Of a stretch of DNA of 37,316 nucleotides, positions 1 through 8,413 are shown piece after piece. Below the pieces are notes generated by a model. That model searched no databases. It had not been told where the DNA came from and saw only the letters and a program-made list of their open reading frames with translations. Position numbers and translations under genes: made by a program. This DNA is from Phlegmacium glaucopus (lineage: Eukaryota > Basidiomycota > Agaricomycetes > Agaricales > Cortinariaceae). Within the stretch, counting starts at the first letter, position 1, and the number at the start of each line of letters is the position of its first letter. The stretch spans positions 12,125-49,440 of the forward strand of contig MU130073.1 of NCBI GenBank assembly GCA_015039465.1. Reading direction: 5' to 3'.

Positions 1-62
1 TGTTGTTTGGTGGTGTTGTTTTGGCTTGTGGTTTGTCATCGTTCGAAAACTAATTAAAAAAA

Positions 63-603
63 CCCCCCCTGGTGAAAGGGGGGGTGGTGATGGTGTGTCG
101 AGGTTGAGGCATGGCAGTAGTGGGGATCTGGTGGTAATTAGTAAAGTAGAATTAAAAATAAAATAAAAACAAACAAAAACCCCCACGAGGGGGGGGGGGT
201 AGCCGTCACCGCCGTCGTCCGTCGTGTTGTACGTCGTTGTAAGCCGGTGGGTGTCGTTTGTCGTCGTCACATTGGTCGTTTGTTGTGATACAGGTCGTGT
301 GTTGTTGTTGTACGTGTGTACGCGTCGTGTGTCGTTGTCGTGCGTGTCGTACGTCGTACATGGCCTAATACAACATGTTAGTAGTGAATTAACATAAAAT
401 GAAGTAAAAAAATACCCCCCCTGGTGAGGGGGGGTTACCGTTGCACGTCGTCATCGTCGTAGTGTCGTACATTGTTGTTGTGGTGTCGTACATTGTTGTT
501 GTTGCTCGCTATCGTTGTCGTATGTCGTACATGACTATTGTAAGTCGTTAGTAATGAATTAAGATAGAATAAAATAAAAAATACCCCCCCTCACCAGGGG
601 GGG
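63..603. repeat. Four C-run/G-run hairpins in GT-rich DNA
   Basis: Hairpins lie at 63-84, 180-199, 415-434 and 584-603. Each has 5-7 C, a 4-8 nt loop and a matching G run. Each is preceded by an A-rich tract and followed by irregular GTCGTT/GTCGTC trinucleotide repeats. The copies at 415-434 and 584-603 have near-identical flanks (gaattaa..ataaaat..aaaata before, TTACCGTT after), but their 6-nt loops are reverse complements: TGGTGA versus TCACCA. No ORF is supported here. Confidence 0.8.
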
Positions 604-745
604 TTACCGTTGTTACATGGCTGTCGTCGTTGTGCTGCCACTGTCGTTTGTTGCCGTTATTCGTTGCCGTTATTCGTTGCTGTTGTTGTGTAGTGGGTAT
701 TAGCATATAATGGGGGTCGATAAAATAATCGACTTACCTTTTTAT

Positions 746-778
746 GACCACAGACGATGCTGTGCATCGTCTGTGGTC
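746..778. repeat. Perfect 15-bp inverted repeat with 3-nt loop
   Basis: The arms 746-760 and 764-778 are exact reverse complements around TGT (start GACCACAGACGATGC). It lies in element C with no ORF nearby. It could form a hairpin or be a dyad protein site; function is unknown. Confidence 0.85.
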
Positions 779-841
779 GTCGTTACTGGCCGTGTGACGG
801 TGTGAGAGACAGAGAACGAAATCAACATTACTTGTGCAAGT

Positions 842-918
842 CACATGTGATCACGTGATCACACCCCTCGCACTGAACAAAATACACGATTTTGATGGCA
901 ACAAGGTCATTGCCATCT
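842..918. repeat. Internal block of element C shared with element B
   Basis: The stretch contains ATGTGATCAC, then ACACC..TCGCA, CTGAACAAAAT, and GATGGCAACAAGGTCATTGCCA. The same order of words occurs at 8414-8490 in element B (ATGTGATCACACCTCGCAG, CTGAACAAAATTC, AATGGCGGCAAGGCATTGCCA). It is the clearest internal homology between the two elements and sits at a similar distance from both right ends. CAAGG(T)CATTGCC is partly dyad-symmetric. Confidence 0.7.
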
Positions 919-1004
919 AATCTCAATATAGTGCTACTTGACATATTACCATAATTATATTATTTTTCTAGTAAACTCAAGTGGTTCATTTGCTGATCTA
1001 ACTT

Positions 1005-1240
1005 AATTCTGCTCGGAATCTGACCAGATTCTGCTCGGACATGGTCAGATTCTGCTCGGAAATTGGTCAGAATTAAATCTGATTAGATCTGATCAGATCT
1101 GGTATTTCTGATCAGATCTGATCAGAATCTGGACAGAAAAATTGGCTCTATTACTGCCATTTGGGCTTGTAAAAATTCTGACCGGAATCTGATCAGATCT
1201 GACCAATTCTGATCAGATCTGATCAGATCTGGTGGATCAC
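1005..1240. repeat. Subterminal palindromic array of element C
   Basis: Repeats of about 10 bp built on TCTGATCAGA alternate with TCTGCTCGGA/GGTCAGATTC variants. Because the unit is itself palindromic, the array reads alike on both strands. It occupies the same subterminal position as the different arrays of elements A and B. Confidence 0.75.
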
Positions 1241-1252
1241 AGCAAAGACCTC

Positions 1253-1800
1253 ACCCAATGCTGGGTCCCCAGCCAATGCCCACCATGTTAGTGGACGAGA
1301 TCCCGGCTCCCAGGCCAATGCTGGTTGTATACCATCTGCCGGTGGAGCACCCGGTGCTGGACACCGGATCACATCCGGCATCCTCTGCACCAGCCCTGGT
1401 TGCAGAGGTTCCCCCTCCTGTGCCCAGGCCAGTGCTGGCTCCGGAGGAAGTGTCGGCTTCCCACCCAGTCTCACCTCTTCCGTCTGATATCCCACCACAA
1501 GCAACATCTCAAGCCAGTGTGGACATGCCGAGTGTCCACCTGCTCCCACCAACTCCCAACACTTCACAGGAAGCCGTGAACTATGCCCCAACCACCCTCT
1601 TGCAAGTGCCGGGTCCAAGTCAAATGCCGACATCTCCCCACCATCCAGAGAGGCCATCCGGCAGTCGGTCCCGATCTCGGTCTCAATCACCTGCCATCGA
1701 GGCCTCTAACCTGCGCCGGTCACCTCATCTGGTCTCATCAAAACGCCTTGCCGATGACTCCCTGGACGAGCCGGCTGCCAAGAAACAGAGACTGGACTGA
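1253..1800 (+). pseudogene. Proline-rich protein, C-terminal part (5' end cut by element C)
   Basis: An open frame runs from the edge of element C to a TGA at 1798-1800, about 180 residues. It is rich in Pro, Ala, Ser and Val, with SRSRSRSQS near residue 137 and a basic end (RRSPHLVSSKRL, AAKKQRLD) that looks like a nuclear localisation signal. No catalytic motif is visible. The Met at 1258 lies within the presumed target duplication, so it is probably not the native start, and the upstream exons are lost or outside the window. The TGA is followed by AT-rich sequence with a polyadenylation signal, so the 3' end looks genuine. The family is not recognised. The gene converges on the minus-strand gene ending at 2007. 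Confidence 0.45.
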
Positions 1801-1957
1801 TGGGATCGCTGGTCATTTTTATTTCTACATATCATACATACAGCCTAGTTATTTTGTTCTCCCCCTTCTTCTTGTCCTGTTTATATACCCAGTATTGTTC
1901 TATTTTTTCTTTTTATCTCAACATTTATCTTGATGTTTCTTATGTTTGTCATTACCA

Positions 1958-1963
1958 AATAAA
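1958..1963 (+). promoter_or_regulatory. AATAAA polyadenylation signal
   Basis: AATAAA lies about 160 bp downstream of the stop of the proline-rich gene, in T-rich sequence typical of a fungal 3' UTR (1801-1990). The convergent minus-strand gene ends only about 45 bp further on. Confidence 0.4.
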
Positions 1964-2209
1964 ACTCTCATTCTCAGTTGGAAAGTACTGGTATCTGTAT
2001 TGTGCACTAGCGCCGGACATCTTGCCGTCGACGCTTGCCTGTCGCCCCGTACTTCTTGGCCTCCTCTATAGCTAACCTTTCAGCATTCTTTCCCTTATGC
2101 CAGGGTGATATGCCCCCCTCTGTGGGTGTTGATATTGCTGTCAAGTGAGTGTGCGAGGCCAGTGCCGGTGCCGGTGCTGGTGATACTGCCGGTTGCACGT
2201 CTGCTTGGT

Positions 2210-2410
2210 CATATCCTGCCGGGTTGAATGCTGCCATGTTGAATCCTGCTGGGTTACAGCCTGCCGGGTTGAATTCTGCCAGGTTGGATGTTGCCGGGTT
2301 GAATCCTGCCGAGTTACAGCCTGCTGGGTTGAATCCTGCCGGGTTACAGCTTGCCGGGTTGAATCCTGCCGGGTTACAGCCTGCCGGGTTGAATGCTGCC
2401 GGGTTGAATG
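2210..2410. repeat. 30-bp coding minisatellite (NPAGF/NPAGC)
   Basis: Alternating 15-bp units (GGGTTGAATCCTGCC and GGGTTACAGCCTGCC) repeat about a dozen times. On the minus strand they encode five-residue repeats such as NPAGF, NPAGC and NPASC near the end of the hypothetical protein. Substitutions mostly preserve N-P-A. The Cys-rich and GLNPA readings on the plus strand are shadows of this repeat. Confidence 0.8.
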
Positions 2411-2752
2411 GTAATGTTGCCATGTTCACCAATTCCAGATCTAATGATGCTGAACATATTGCTGCCCCTTCCAATGCTGATGGTCGGCATATTCTCAGTG
2501 CCGGTATCGTCTCTGGAATTCCTGCCAAACTGGTTTCAGGTAACGGATTGGTTAATACACTCATACATTGCATATCGACATCCAGACCGATGGATCCAGG
2601 GTCATAATTGGGTCGACATTATATGCCGGGTCTAGTGTCAGATTCGGCATTGGCCCGGGGCTGGGTACTTCGAGAACAGGGGGATCTTGTTGACTGTTGT
2701 TGACCTAGCAGTTGCCTCTAGCTTTCTGAGCTTTTGTCTTTTTTCATGGCTG

Positions 2753-2815
2753 TGCTGGTGCTGGTGCTGGTGCTGGTGCTGGTGCTGGTGCTGGTGCTGG
2801 TGCCGGTGCTGGGTT
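2753..2815. repeat. (GGTGCT)n hexanucleotide repeat
   Basis: About ten copies of GGTGCT, the last ones drifting to GGTGCCGGTGCT. On the minus strand this encodes a Pro-Ala tract in the hypothetical protein. Shorter relatives occur at 2157-2185 and 2946-2972. Confidence 0.85.
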
Positions 2816-4008
2816 GGTGGTATGTGCATCAACATAACTGTTGTCAATTGGCCTGGGGCCTGGATGAATAACATGTGGGTCTTGATGATTGTTATTACCC
2901 TGGCTGTGGTCTCTAGCGTTCTGAACTCTTGTCGTCTTTCTTCGTGCTGGTGCCGGTGCTGGTGCCGGGTCGGTGGTAGCTGCATCAAAATAACCGGCAT
3001 CACGAAGGGATCCTTTTTTATGACTGGATAGCACAGCCTTGAATTGAAAGGCATCTTGTACGCTGTGGGATGTTTGCCGTGCTCCAATATATTCAAAGAA
3101 TTGTATCATTGTTTCACGCTTCATCGCTCGGGCGTCGTTCAGGGTGATACCACATGGTAGATATTTTGCTTCAATGAGATCTGCTGAAACGGAGTCTGAC
3201 GTGTCCGGTTCTTTGATGCAAGCCCTGCTGGTAATCAATGTCATGACTCTTGCACACAGCAACTGTACGCACAATAATGTTGTATTATTTAAGAGCGATA
3301 CAGGCGCTCTAGATCATGCTTTGTCACCTTATCCCATGATGCCGGGCAAGGAGCCATAGGAAAACCTTCATCATCTAGTTGAATCGCAAGGTGATGCGGG
3401 CTACCATTACCGGCACCAGCCTGACCTGATGCCGAGGCACGTAATGTTTTCACGTATTCCATGACCATTCGCTTCATTTCTGTGGCCTTATCAATATATG
3501 TGTCCTCAAAAGGCTTGGCTGGGACACCAAGAATACCAGCAATATTGTCATGGCTGAATATTGTCAGTGACTGGCTGGCAAGAACACACTGGTACATACA
3601 TTTCAATTGCTGTCTGACCACTCTTGTGGGTGTACACGACCACAGATATTGATACTAATCCCATCTCACCGTAATGTTCTCTTGCTGTTTTGCTGAACCG
3701 TGAGTGCCATTTTTCTTCTGCAAATCTGGTATATCTTAGTCTGAACTGACATTGGCACCGGCACCGGCACACTCACTTTCGCTGCAGATCTGCCGGCAAT
3801 CCCTCACTGACCATTTTACCAGCCTCATCTATGAGCTTTGCCCTCTCCACATCTGTCATATTATCAAGAAGGTTCTTTGCCGCCATCGTCCGGTATGGGA
3901 ACCACCCTGGAGTGTTGGTATCGGCTGAATCGAGGTTCATGATAGATGCAATCTCCTTAAATACAAAAGCCTGCCGGGTCCACCACAGGACATCGGTAAG
4001 CCGGTATC

Positions 4009-4018
4009 GACGTGTTTG
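4009..4018. repeat. Target-site duplication, left copy, element A
   Basis: GACGTGTTTG is repeated exactly at 5631-5640. The next base outward and inward differs, so the duplication is exactly 10 bp. Confidence 0.8.
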
Positions 4019-4044
4019 GAGGTCTTTACAGTGCCCCATGGTTT

Positions 4045-4335
4045 CCGCTCAGAATCCGAATGGAATCCAAGTGGATTCCAAGCATTCCGAGGAGCAAACT
4101 CGGACTCTGAGCAGAATATTTTCTGGCAGGTAACCCCCTCAATTTTGTGAGTTTGGTCGGAATGTATTCCACTCGGAATCCACTCGGAGTCCAAGTGGAT
4201 TCTAAATTACTCGGAATCCGCTCAGACTCCAAGTCCGAATTGAGAATTCCAACTTGGATTCCAAGTGGAATCCATTAGGAATCCACTCAGAATCCACTCG
4301 GAATCCATTTGGAATCCCAAGGATTCCAAGTGTTT
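4045..4335. repeat. Left subterminal array of element A
   Basis: Degenerate repeats of TTGGAATCCAC and its complement (GTGGATTCCAA), in steps of about 11 bp. The unit is near-palindromic (GGAATCC/GGATTCC), so it reads alike on both strands. The mirror array is at 5328-5610. Confidence 0.8.
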
Positions 4336-4394
4336 CCAATTGCCAACTTCCTAATCAAGTAATTAATCACCTGACTTGTAGCATATGACAAATA

Positions 4395-4500
4395 AAAGAA
4401 TACCAGTAAGGAGGATTGAACCAAAGACCTTGAGAAAGGTCATGTGACATAATTCCCACACTGCATCAGTGATCTACCAACTGCACCATCATTTCTTGTA
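4395..4500 (-). other. tRNA-like Pol III promoter, left arm of element A
   Basis: This is the inverted copy of the tRNA-like segment described at 5170-5260. On the minus strand it reads a similar TGGTGCAGTTGGTAGA A-box and GGTTCAATCC B-box. The two copies differ by only a few bases, so both arms derive from one sequence. Confidence 0.4.
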
Positions 4501-5169
4501 TATATATAAAAACTAATGGTTATATATACCCTTCCCACCTGACTAAATAATATATTCTGGCACTTGCTGAGGGGCTACTACCATGTATTATATACCAAAA
4601 TGTTCATAACAATGAGGGGAATCCATTGGTAATAAAATCGTGATGTGATACGCACTTTGATATGCAGTTATATGTGAAATACTGCAGAATATACTGTAAA
4701 ATAATGCGCTCTATGCTTATAAATGAGTCGAACATGACGCACCATATACCGATAGAATCGTGCTAATAACAGCGTTCAGAATATATATAAATCACGTGCA
4801 TGCGCCATGTCTGGTGCGTGTTTTTACACATTTTATATGTTTTAATATTGAAAAAGGGCTTATATTCCCACGCTCATAGTATGGTTATATTCCCTAGCAG
4901 TGTAGCTTTCTATCGGTATAAGGTGCGTCATGTTAGGCTCATGTATAAGCATAGAGCGCATTATTTTACTGTATATTCTGCAGTATTTCGCATATAACTG
5001 CATATCAAAGTGCGTATCACATCACGATGTTATTACCAACGGACTACCATCATTGTTATGAACATTTTGGTATATAATACATGGTAGTAGCCCCTCAGCA
5101 AGTGCCAGAATATATTATTTAGTCAGGTGGGAAGGGTATATATAACCATTAGTTTTTATATATATACAA

Positions 5170-5260
5170 GCAATGATGGTGCAGTTGGTAGATCACTGAT
5201 GCAGTGTGGGAACTATGTCACATGACTTTTCTCAAGGTCTTTGGTTCAATCCTCCTTACT
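5170..5260 (+). other. tRNA-like Pol III promoter, right arm of element A
   Basis: TGGTGCAGTTGGTAGA (about 5177-5192) matches the tRNA A-box consensus TGGYNNAGTNGG. GGTTCAATCC (5243-5252) resembles the B-box GGTTCRANNCC with one position missing. The spacing of about 50 bp suits a tRNA. A T-stem and a 7-bp acceptor stem do not pair convincingly, so this is at best a degenerate tRNA or SINE-type promoter, not a working tRNA gene. Confidence 0.4.
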
Positions 5261-5327
5261 GGTATTCTTTTATTTGTCATATGCTACAAGTCAGGTGATT
5301 AATTACTTGATTAGGAAGTTGGCAATT

Positions 5328-5610
5328 GGAAACACTTGGACTCCACTTGGAATCCACTTGGAATCCACTCAGAGTCCACTTGGAATCCACTTGGAATCCA
5401 CTAAGAGTCCACTCGGACTCTATTTGGAATCCACTCAGACTCTACTTGGACTCTACTCGGACTCTGTTTGGAATCTACTTAGTGACTTGGACTCCAAGCA
5501 GAGTCTGAGTGGAGTCCGAGTGGACTCCATTCGGAATCCATAATTCCACTCAGACTCCACTGGGAATCCAGTCGGAATGCTCGGACTCCACTCGGATTCC
5601 GTTCGGAAGC
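5328..5610. repeat. Right subterminal array of element A
   Basis: Mirror of the left array: CTTGGAATCCA and CTCGGACTCCA units in steps of about 11 bp. The spurious short proteins rich in LESTWNPL and DSTRTPL come from this array. Confidence 0.8.
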
Positions 5611-5630
5611 GTGGGGCACTGTAAAGTACT

Positions 5631-5640
5631 GACGTGTTTG
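5631..5640. repeat. Target-site duplication, right copy, element A
   Basis: GACGTGTTTG, identical to 4009-4018. Confidence 0.8.
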
Positions 5641-6129
5641 TGTCAAAGAAATCTTTTTTATGCGGCGCCAGACGTTCCGGAGCCAACTTATTAGTTCCTA
5701 CATTGTTGGCACTGTTAATATTGGAATGCAATCCGATTTGACCATTATACATGCCACTGTCCATAATTTCATTTCTTTGTCATCTACAACCTGCCCAACA
5801 CCGATCCAATGGTTGAAAAGCGCCAGGAATATATGCACCTGGGCAATCGTCTTTCTCCCCGCCGGGGATGTTGCCTCTAGGTATTGAGCCTTGAAGACAT
5901 CGATCACAGCACGTTCTTGTGCATTATAAATCCGGGTCAGCCGGCCAGATGGATGGCCAGGTGGATTGCAATGTAAATTGGGATCCATGTGAAGAAGTTG
6001 AGAACCAAGATGAGGAGTGGAGAACCCAGCTATGAGAAGTTGAGAACCAAGATATGAGAAGTTGAAAAGAGAACCATGATACCATTTGTGCCTCATGGTA
6101 AACATGAGGCTGCCATGTGTTACTCGCAA
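5631..6129 (-). pseudogene. Hypothetical protein, N-terminal part (split by element A)
   Basis: The open frame from 6129 contains RIYNAQERAVIDVFKAQYLE, GRKTIAQVHIFLALFNHWIG and KEMKLWTVACIM. A candidate intron (GTCAAATC..ATGTAG, about 45 nt, ending before GAACTAATAAG) would join this to ISWLRNVWRRIKKISL, which reads across the target duplication into TRRYRLTDVLWW of the 4018-2007 part. The true start may be the Met of MDPNLHCN rather than the first Met, because the segment before it comes from short GAGAAGTTGAGAACC repeats. The family is not recognised. The gene is divergent from the KDZ transposase. Confidence 0.5.
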
Positions 6130-6194
6130 GCTCAGAGACCGATATGTCTATAATACTCTATATCTTATATTTCCGTTGTTTCCTGTCTACAACC
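6130..6194. promoter_or_regulatory. Short divergent intergenic region
   Basis: About 65 bp separate the first Met codon of the minus-strand hypothetical gene from the KDZ ATG at 6195. It contains AT-rich sequence (ATACTCTATATCTTATATTTCC) that could serve promoters on both sides. If the minus-strand gene starts at its internal Met, the shared region is about 200 bp. No specific factor site is recognised. Confidence 0.3.
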
Positions 6195-6610
6195 ATGAAT
6201 TCCCACAAAACCTACAAATGCAAACGGGGGAAAGAACCTATGGTCAATGGAGATACTGATTCGATGCAGACAGTCACACAGAAAACAATTTTAGAAACAA
6301 GGAACGACGGCACTACAGTGTCAAAACGAGTCTGGGTATCACTAGATAGACCCAGTGAGAAAATGGCCACCGAAGCAAACCAAGCAGAAATGCCTCCAAT
6401 GGATTATAAGCCAGCCAATATGTCCCCACCTCCAGAGAGAAGACATTCATATCGAGTAGGCGTACACTCAAAAGAACCATGCTCCGCTCATAGCTTTATA
6501 TTTAGACACAAAAGGATTACATACAGCAATATGTCAACCGTATAGACGAATTCCTGGAAGCTCTTCTCAGCCGGCAAGCCATGCCGGCATTGTGACAAGG
6601 ATGCCTACGC
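6195..6610 (+). pseudogene. KDZ transposase, 5' part (up to element B)
   Basis: Exon 1 runs from ATG 6195 (MNSHKTYKCKRGKEP) to 6455. An intron at 6456-6505 (50 bp, GTAGG..TTTAG) is followed in frame by TQKDYIQQYVNRIDEFLEAL. This matches the segment just upstream of the cysteine cluster in basidiomycete KDZ transposases. A one-base frameshift near 6585-6595 precedes CDKDAYA, where element B is inserted. The reading resumes at 8952. The N-terminal region is polar and low-complexity, as usual in the family. Confidence 0.7.
6601..6610. repeat. Target-site duplication, left copy, element B
   Basis: ATGCCTACGC is repeated at 8952-8961. Outside and inside neighbours differ, so it is exactly 10 bp. 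It encodes part of D/H-A-Y-A of the transposase on both sides. Confidence 0.85.
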
Positions 6611-6639
6611 AACACTTTACACTCCCCCACGTCTTCCTC

Positions 6640-6835
6640 CAGGAATCCGCGTGGACTGCCCGGAATCCTGGAGGAATCCTCCAGGAATCCAGGAATTCCT
6701 GATAAATGAGAATATTCCTCACGGATTCCAGGTGGATTCCTGGGATTCCTAGTTAATTCCTGGTGGATTCCTGGTATTCCTGGTATTCCTGGTATTCCTA
6801 GTATTCCTGGTGGATTCCTGGAATTATTATTTCTA
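6640..6835. repeat. Left subterminal array of element B
   Basis: GGAATCCTGGAGGAATCCTCC and GGTATTCCT units with a step of about 9-11 bp. It mirrors the array at 8585-8935. The core differs from the TTGGAATCCAC core of element A by the CTCC/CTGG spacer. Confidence 0.75.
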
Positions 6836-6903
6836 CACCACTATTTCAATCAAATTTCCTTAGAGTTTTCTTGTAATATATGAATTTCTTTAATTTAATA
6901 CTA

Positions 6904-7297
6904 CCCCTGGTAAGGGGGTAGCTATATCATCATTCATCATTAATTATACATTTTGTAATCTAATAAACTAAATAAATATATATATATTTAAAAAAACGGG
7001 CATAGTTTGACATAGATCATGGTTAAAAAGTAAAATATTTACAAAAAAACCCTCCCACTAGGGGAGGGTAGCGGACGTTTGATAAAAAATTAACAAAAAA
7101 ACCCCCTCTGGAGAGGGGGTAGCTGTCTTCGTCATCGTTTGGCATCGTTGTCGTTGTCATCGTTGTCGTTGTCATTGTTGTTGTTGTTGTTGTTGTCGTT
7201 CGGTGTCCGTTGAAATCAAACAAACCCCCCCAGACGTGGGGGGGTAACCGTCGTCGTTCGAACCGTAACTAAGGGAAACCCCCCCGGTGGAGGGGGG
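6904..7297. repeat. Five C-run/G-run hairpins, left interior of element B
   Basis: Hairpins at 6904-6918, 7050-7068, 7102-7119, 7225-7244 and 7279-7297. Most follow an A-rich tract (ACAAAAAAACC type) and several lead into TAGC or TAACC plus GTCGTT repeats, as in element C. Their loops vary (TGGTAA, ACTA, AGACGT, GGTGGA). Confidence 0.75.
7120..7205. repeat. Trinucleotide GTT/GTC microsatellite
   Basis: Irregular (GTCGTT)n changing to (GTT)n. Thr-rich proteins read from the opposite strand are artefacts of it. Confidence 0.8.
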
Positions 7298-7416
7298 TGA
7301 CGAGGTGCCGGCTGTCGAGGTGCCGGCGGTGTATGTCGAGGTGCATGTGGTGTGTCGTGGTGACGGTGGTGTGTCGTGGAGGATGGTGGTGGATGGGCGG
7401 TCGTCGTGGTTGTACA

Positions 7417-8108
7417 CACTCCTGGAAGCCACCAATTCTGCAGGATGCAGAATTGATGCAAAATGTAATGCAGGATCATAAAAATCTGCATTTAGCAGAA
7501 TAATTAATTCTCAAATAATTCTGCCAAGATGCAAAAAACAATTAAAATCCAGCCAGATTTATTAATTCTGCCTCAATTTTACTTTTGGTAAAAATCTTAC
7601 TTTTGCATGAATTCTGCAACAATTAGAATCCAATTAGAATGTAAGATTCTACCTTAATTTCACAAGATGCAGAATTTATCAAGAATGATAAATTCTCAAT
7701 GGATTTAGCAAACTGCAAAATGTTGTCAGAATTCATTATTCTGCATTTTGCAGAATCAATTATGTAGTGGGGGGCAAAATGCAGAATGATGAATTCTGAC
7801 AACATTTTGCAGTTTGCAAAATCCATTGAGAATTTATCATTCTTGATAAATTCTGCATCTTGTGAAATTAAGGTAGAATCTTACATTCTAATTGGATTCT
7901 AATTGTTGCAGAATTCATGCAAAAGTAAGATTTTTACCAAAAGTAAAATTGAGGCAGAATTAATAAATCTGGCTGGATTTTAATTGTTTTTTGCATCTCA
8001 GCAGAATTATTTAAGAATTAATTATTCTACTAAATGCAGATTTTTATGATCCTGCATTACATTTTGCATCAATTCTGCACCCTGCAGAATTGGTGGCTTC
8101 CAGGAGTG
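7417..8108. mobile_element. Nested 692-bp foldback element in B (possibly CACTA-type)
   Basis: A near-complete palindrome centred near 7762. The termini are CACTCCTGGAAGCCACCAAT and its reverse complement ATTGGTGGCTTCCAGGAGTG. ACA flanks both ends (7414-7416, 8109-8111), a possible 3-bp target duplication. The arms are A/T-rich with repeated TTCTGCA/TGCAGAA words. A CACT start with a 3-bp duplication fits CACTA elements, but a 3-bp match is weak evidence. It is non-coding. Confidence 0.6.
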
Positions 8109-8165
8109 ACACTGCTGGTAGTCGTTAGTGTATCAAAATTAAACTAAAAAATAAAAAACAAAAAA

Positions 8166-8340
8166 CCCCCTGGTTAGGGGGTAGTTGTCGTCACCGTTGT
8201 TGGTCCTCGTCCTCATCCTCGTCATCGTCATCCATCGTCGTCGTCATCGTCCATCGTTGTCGTCATCGTCCATCGTTGTCGTTGTCGTTGTTTGTCGTTG
8301 TTTGTCGTTGTTGTCGTGTATTCGTGGTTCTGGGGTGGTG
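8166..8340. repeat. Hairpin plus GTC-repeat module, right interior of element B
   Basis: A C-run/G-run hairpin (8166-8181, loop TGGTTA) follows an A-rich tract and precedes TAGTTGTCGTC and a long irregular GTCGTC/GTTGTC repeat. The order is the same as in the modules at 63-603 and 6904-7297. Confidence 0.75.
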
Positions 8341-8413
8341 GCGGCGGTTGTGATGGTTGTGATGGTTGTGAAATGACAGTGTATTACTAACCGTTTGTTG
8401 ATTTCTGAAATGT

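Larger units (their letters stand above)
1..1252. mobile_element. Mutator-like foldback element C, right part only
   Basis: The right terminus reads (reverse complement) GAGGTCTTTGCTGTGATCC. It matches the first nine bases of element A's left end and of element B's right end. Inside come GT-rich DNA with C-run/G-run hairpins, a block shared with element B (842-918), and a palindromic subterminal array (1005-1240), in the same order as in B. No transposase is visible, so it would be non-autonomous. The left end lies outside the window, so its target duplication (expected to match about 1253-1262) cannot be verified. The Mutator assignment rests on the 10-bp duplications of its relatives A and B and is an inference. 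Confidence 0.6.
2007..4018 (-). pseudogene. Hypothetical protein with NPAGF repeats, C-terminal part
   Basis: This is the downstream part of a minus-strand gene whose upstream part lies beyond element A (5631-6129). From its 5' side it encodes RRYRLTDVLWW..FKEIASIMNLDS..GWFPYRTMAAKNLLDNM. A 36-nt intron (3776 to 3741, GTGAGT..TTCAG) leads to KLRYTRFAEEKWHSRF. A 46-nt intron (3599 to 3554, GTATGT..TTCAG) leads to HDNIAGILGVPAKPFEDTYID and DLERLYRS, where the frame breaks near 3289. A later segment (3274-2744) has MKRETMIQFFEYIGARQ and DAFQFKAVL, then a Pro-Ala tract. The end (2573-2007) is an NPAG-rich repeat closing with the basic GKRRRQDVRR. It resembles multicopy basidiomycete hypothetical proteins found near transposons, but I cannot name the family or function. 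Confidence 0.5.
4019..5630. mobile_element. Foldback element A (Mutator-like, non-autonomous)
   Basis: A 1612-bp element, essentially one large palindrome centred near 4830. It begins GAGGTCTTTACAGTGCCCC, and its right end, reverse complemented, is AGTACTTTACAGTGCCCC. From outside in, each arm has an 11-bp subterminal repeat array (4045-4335 and 5328-5610), a shared block with a tRNA-like A/B-box pair, AT-rich sequence, and a short unpaired centre (about 4790-4920). It is flanked by a 10-bp target duplication and splits the minus-strand hypothetical gene. No ORF in it is credible. Duplications of 9-11 bp point to the Mutator superfamily, but no transposase is here to prove it. Confidence 0.75.

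Noticed and set aside
2193..3031. Cys-rich (CRVESCRV, CWCWCW) plus-strand proteins
   Set aside because: They are antisense readings of the NPAGF and GGTGCT repeats of the minus-strand gene.
5170..5260. A functional tRNA gene
   Set aside because: A- and B-box words are present, but the acceptor and T stems do not pair and the B-box lacks a base.
5326..5764. Proteins rich in LESTWNPL or TESEWSPS
   Set aside because: Translations of the 11-bp subterminal array of element A.
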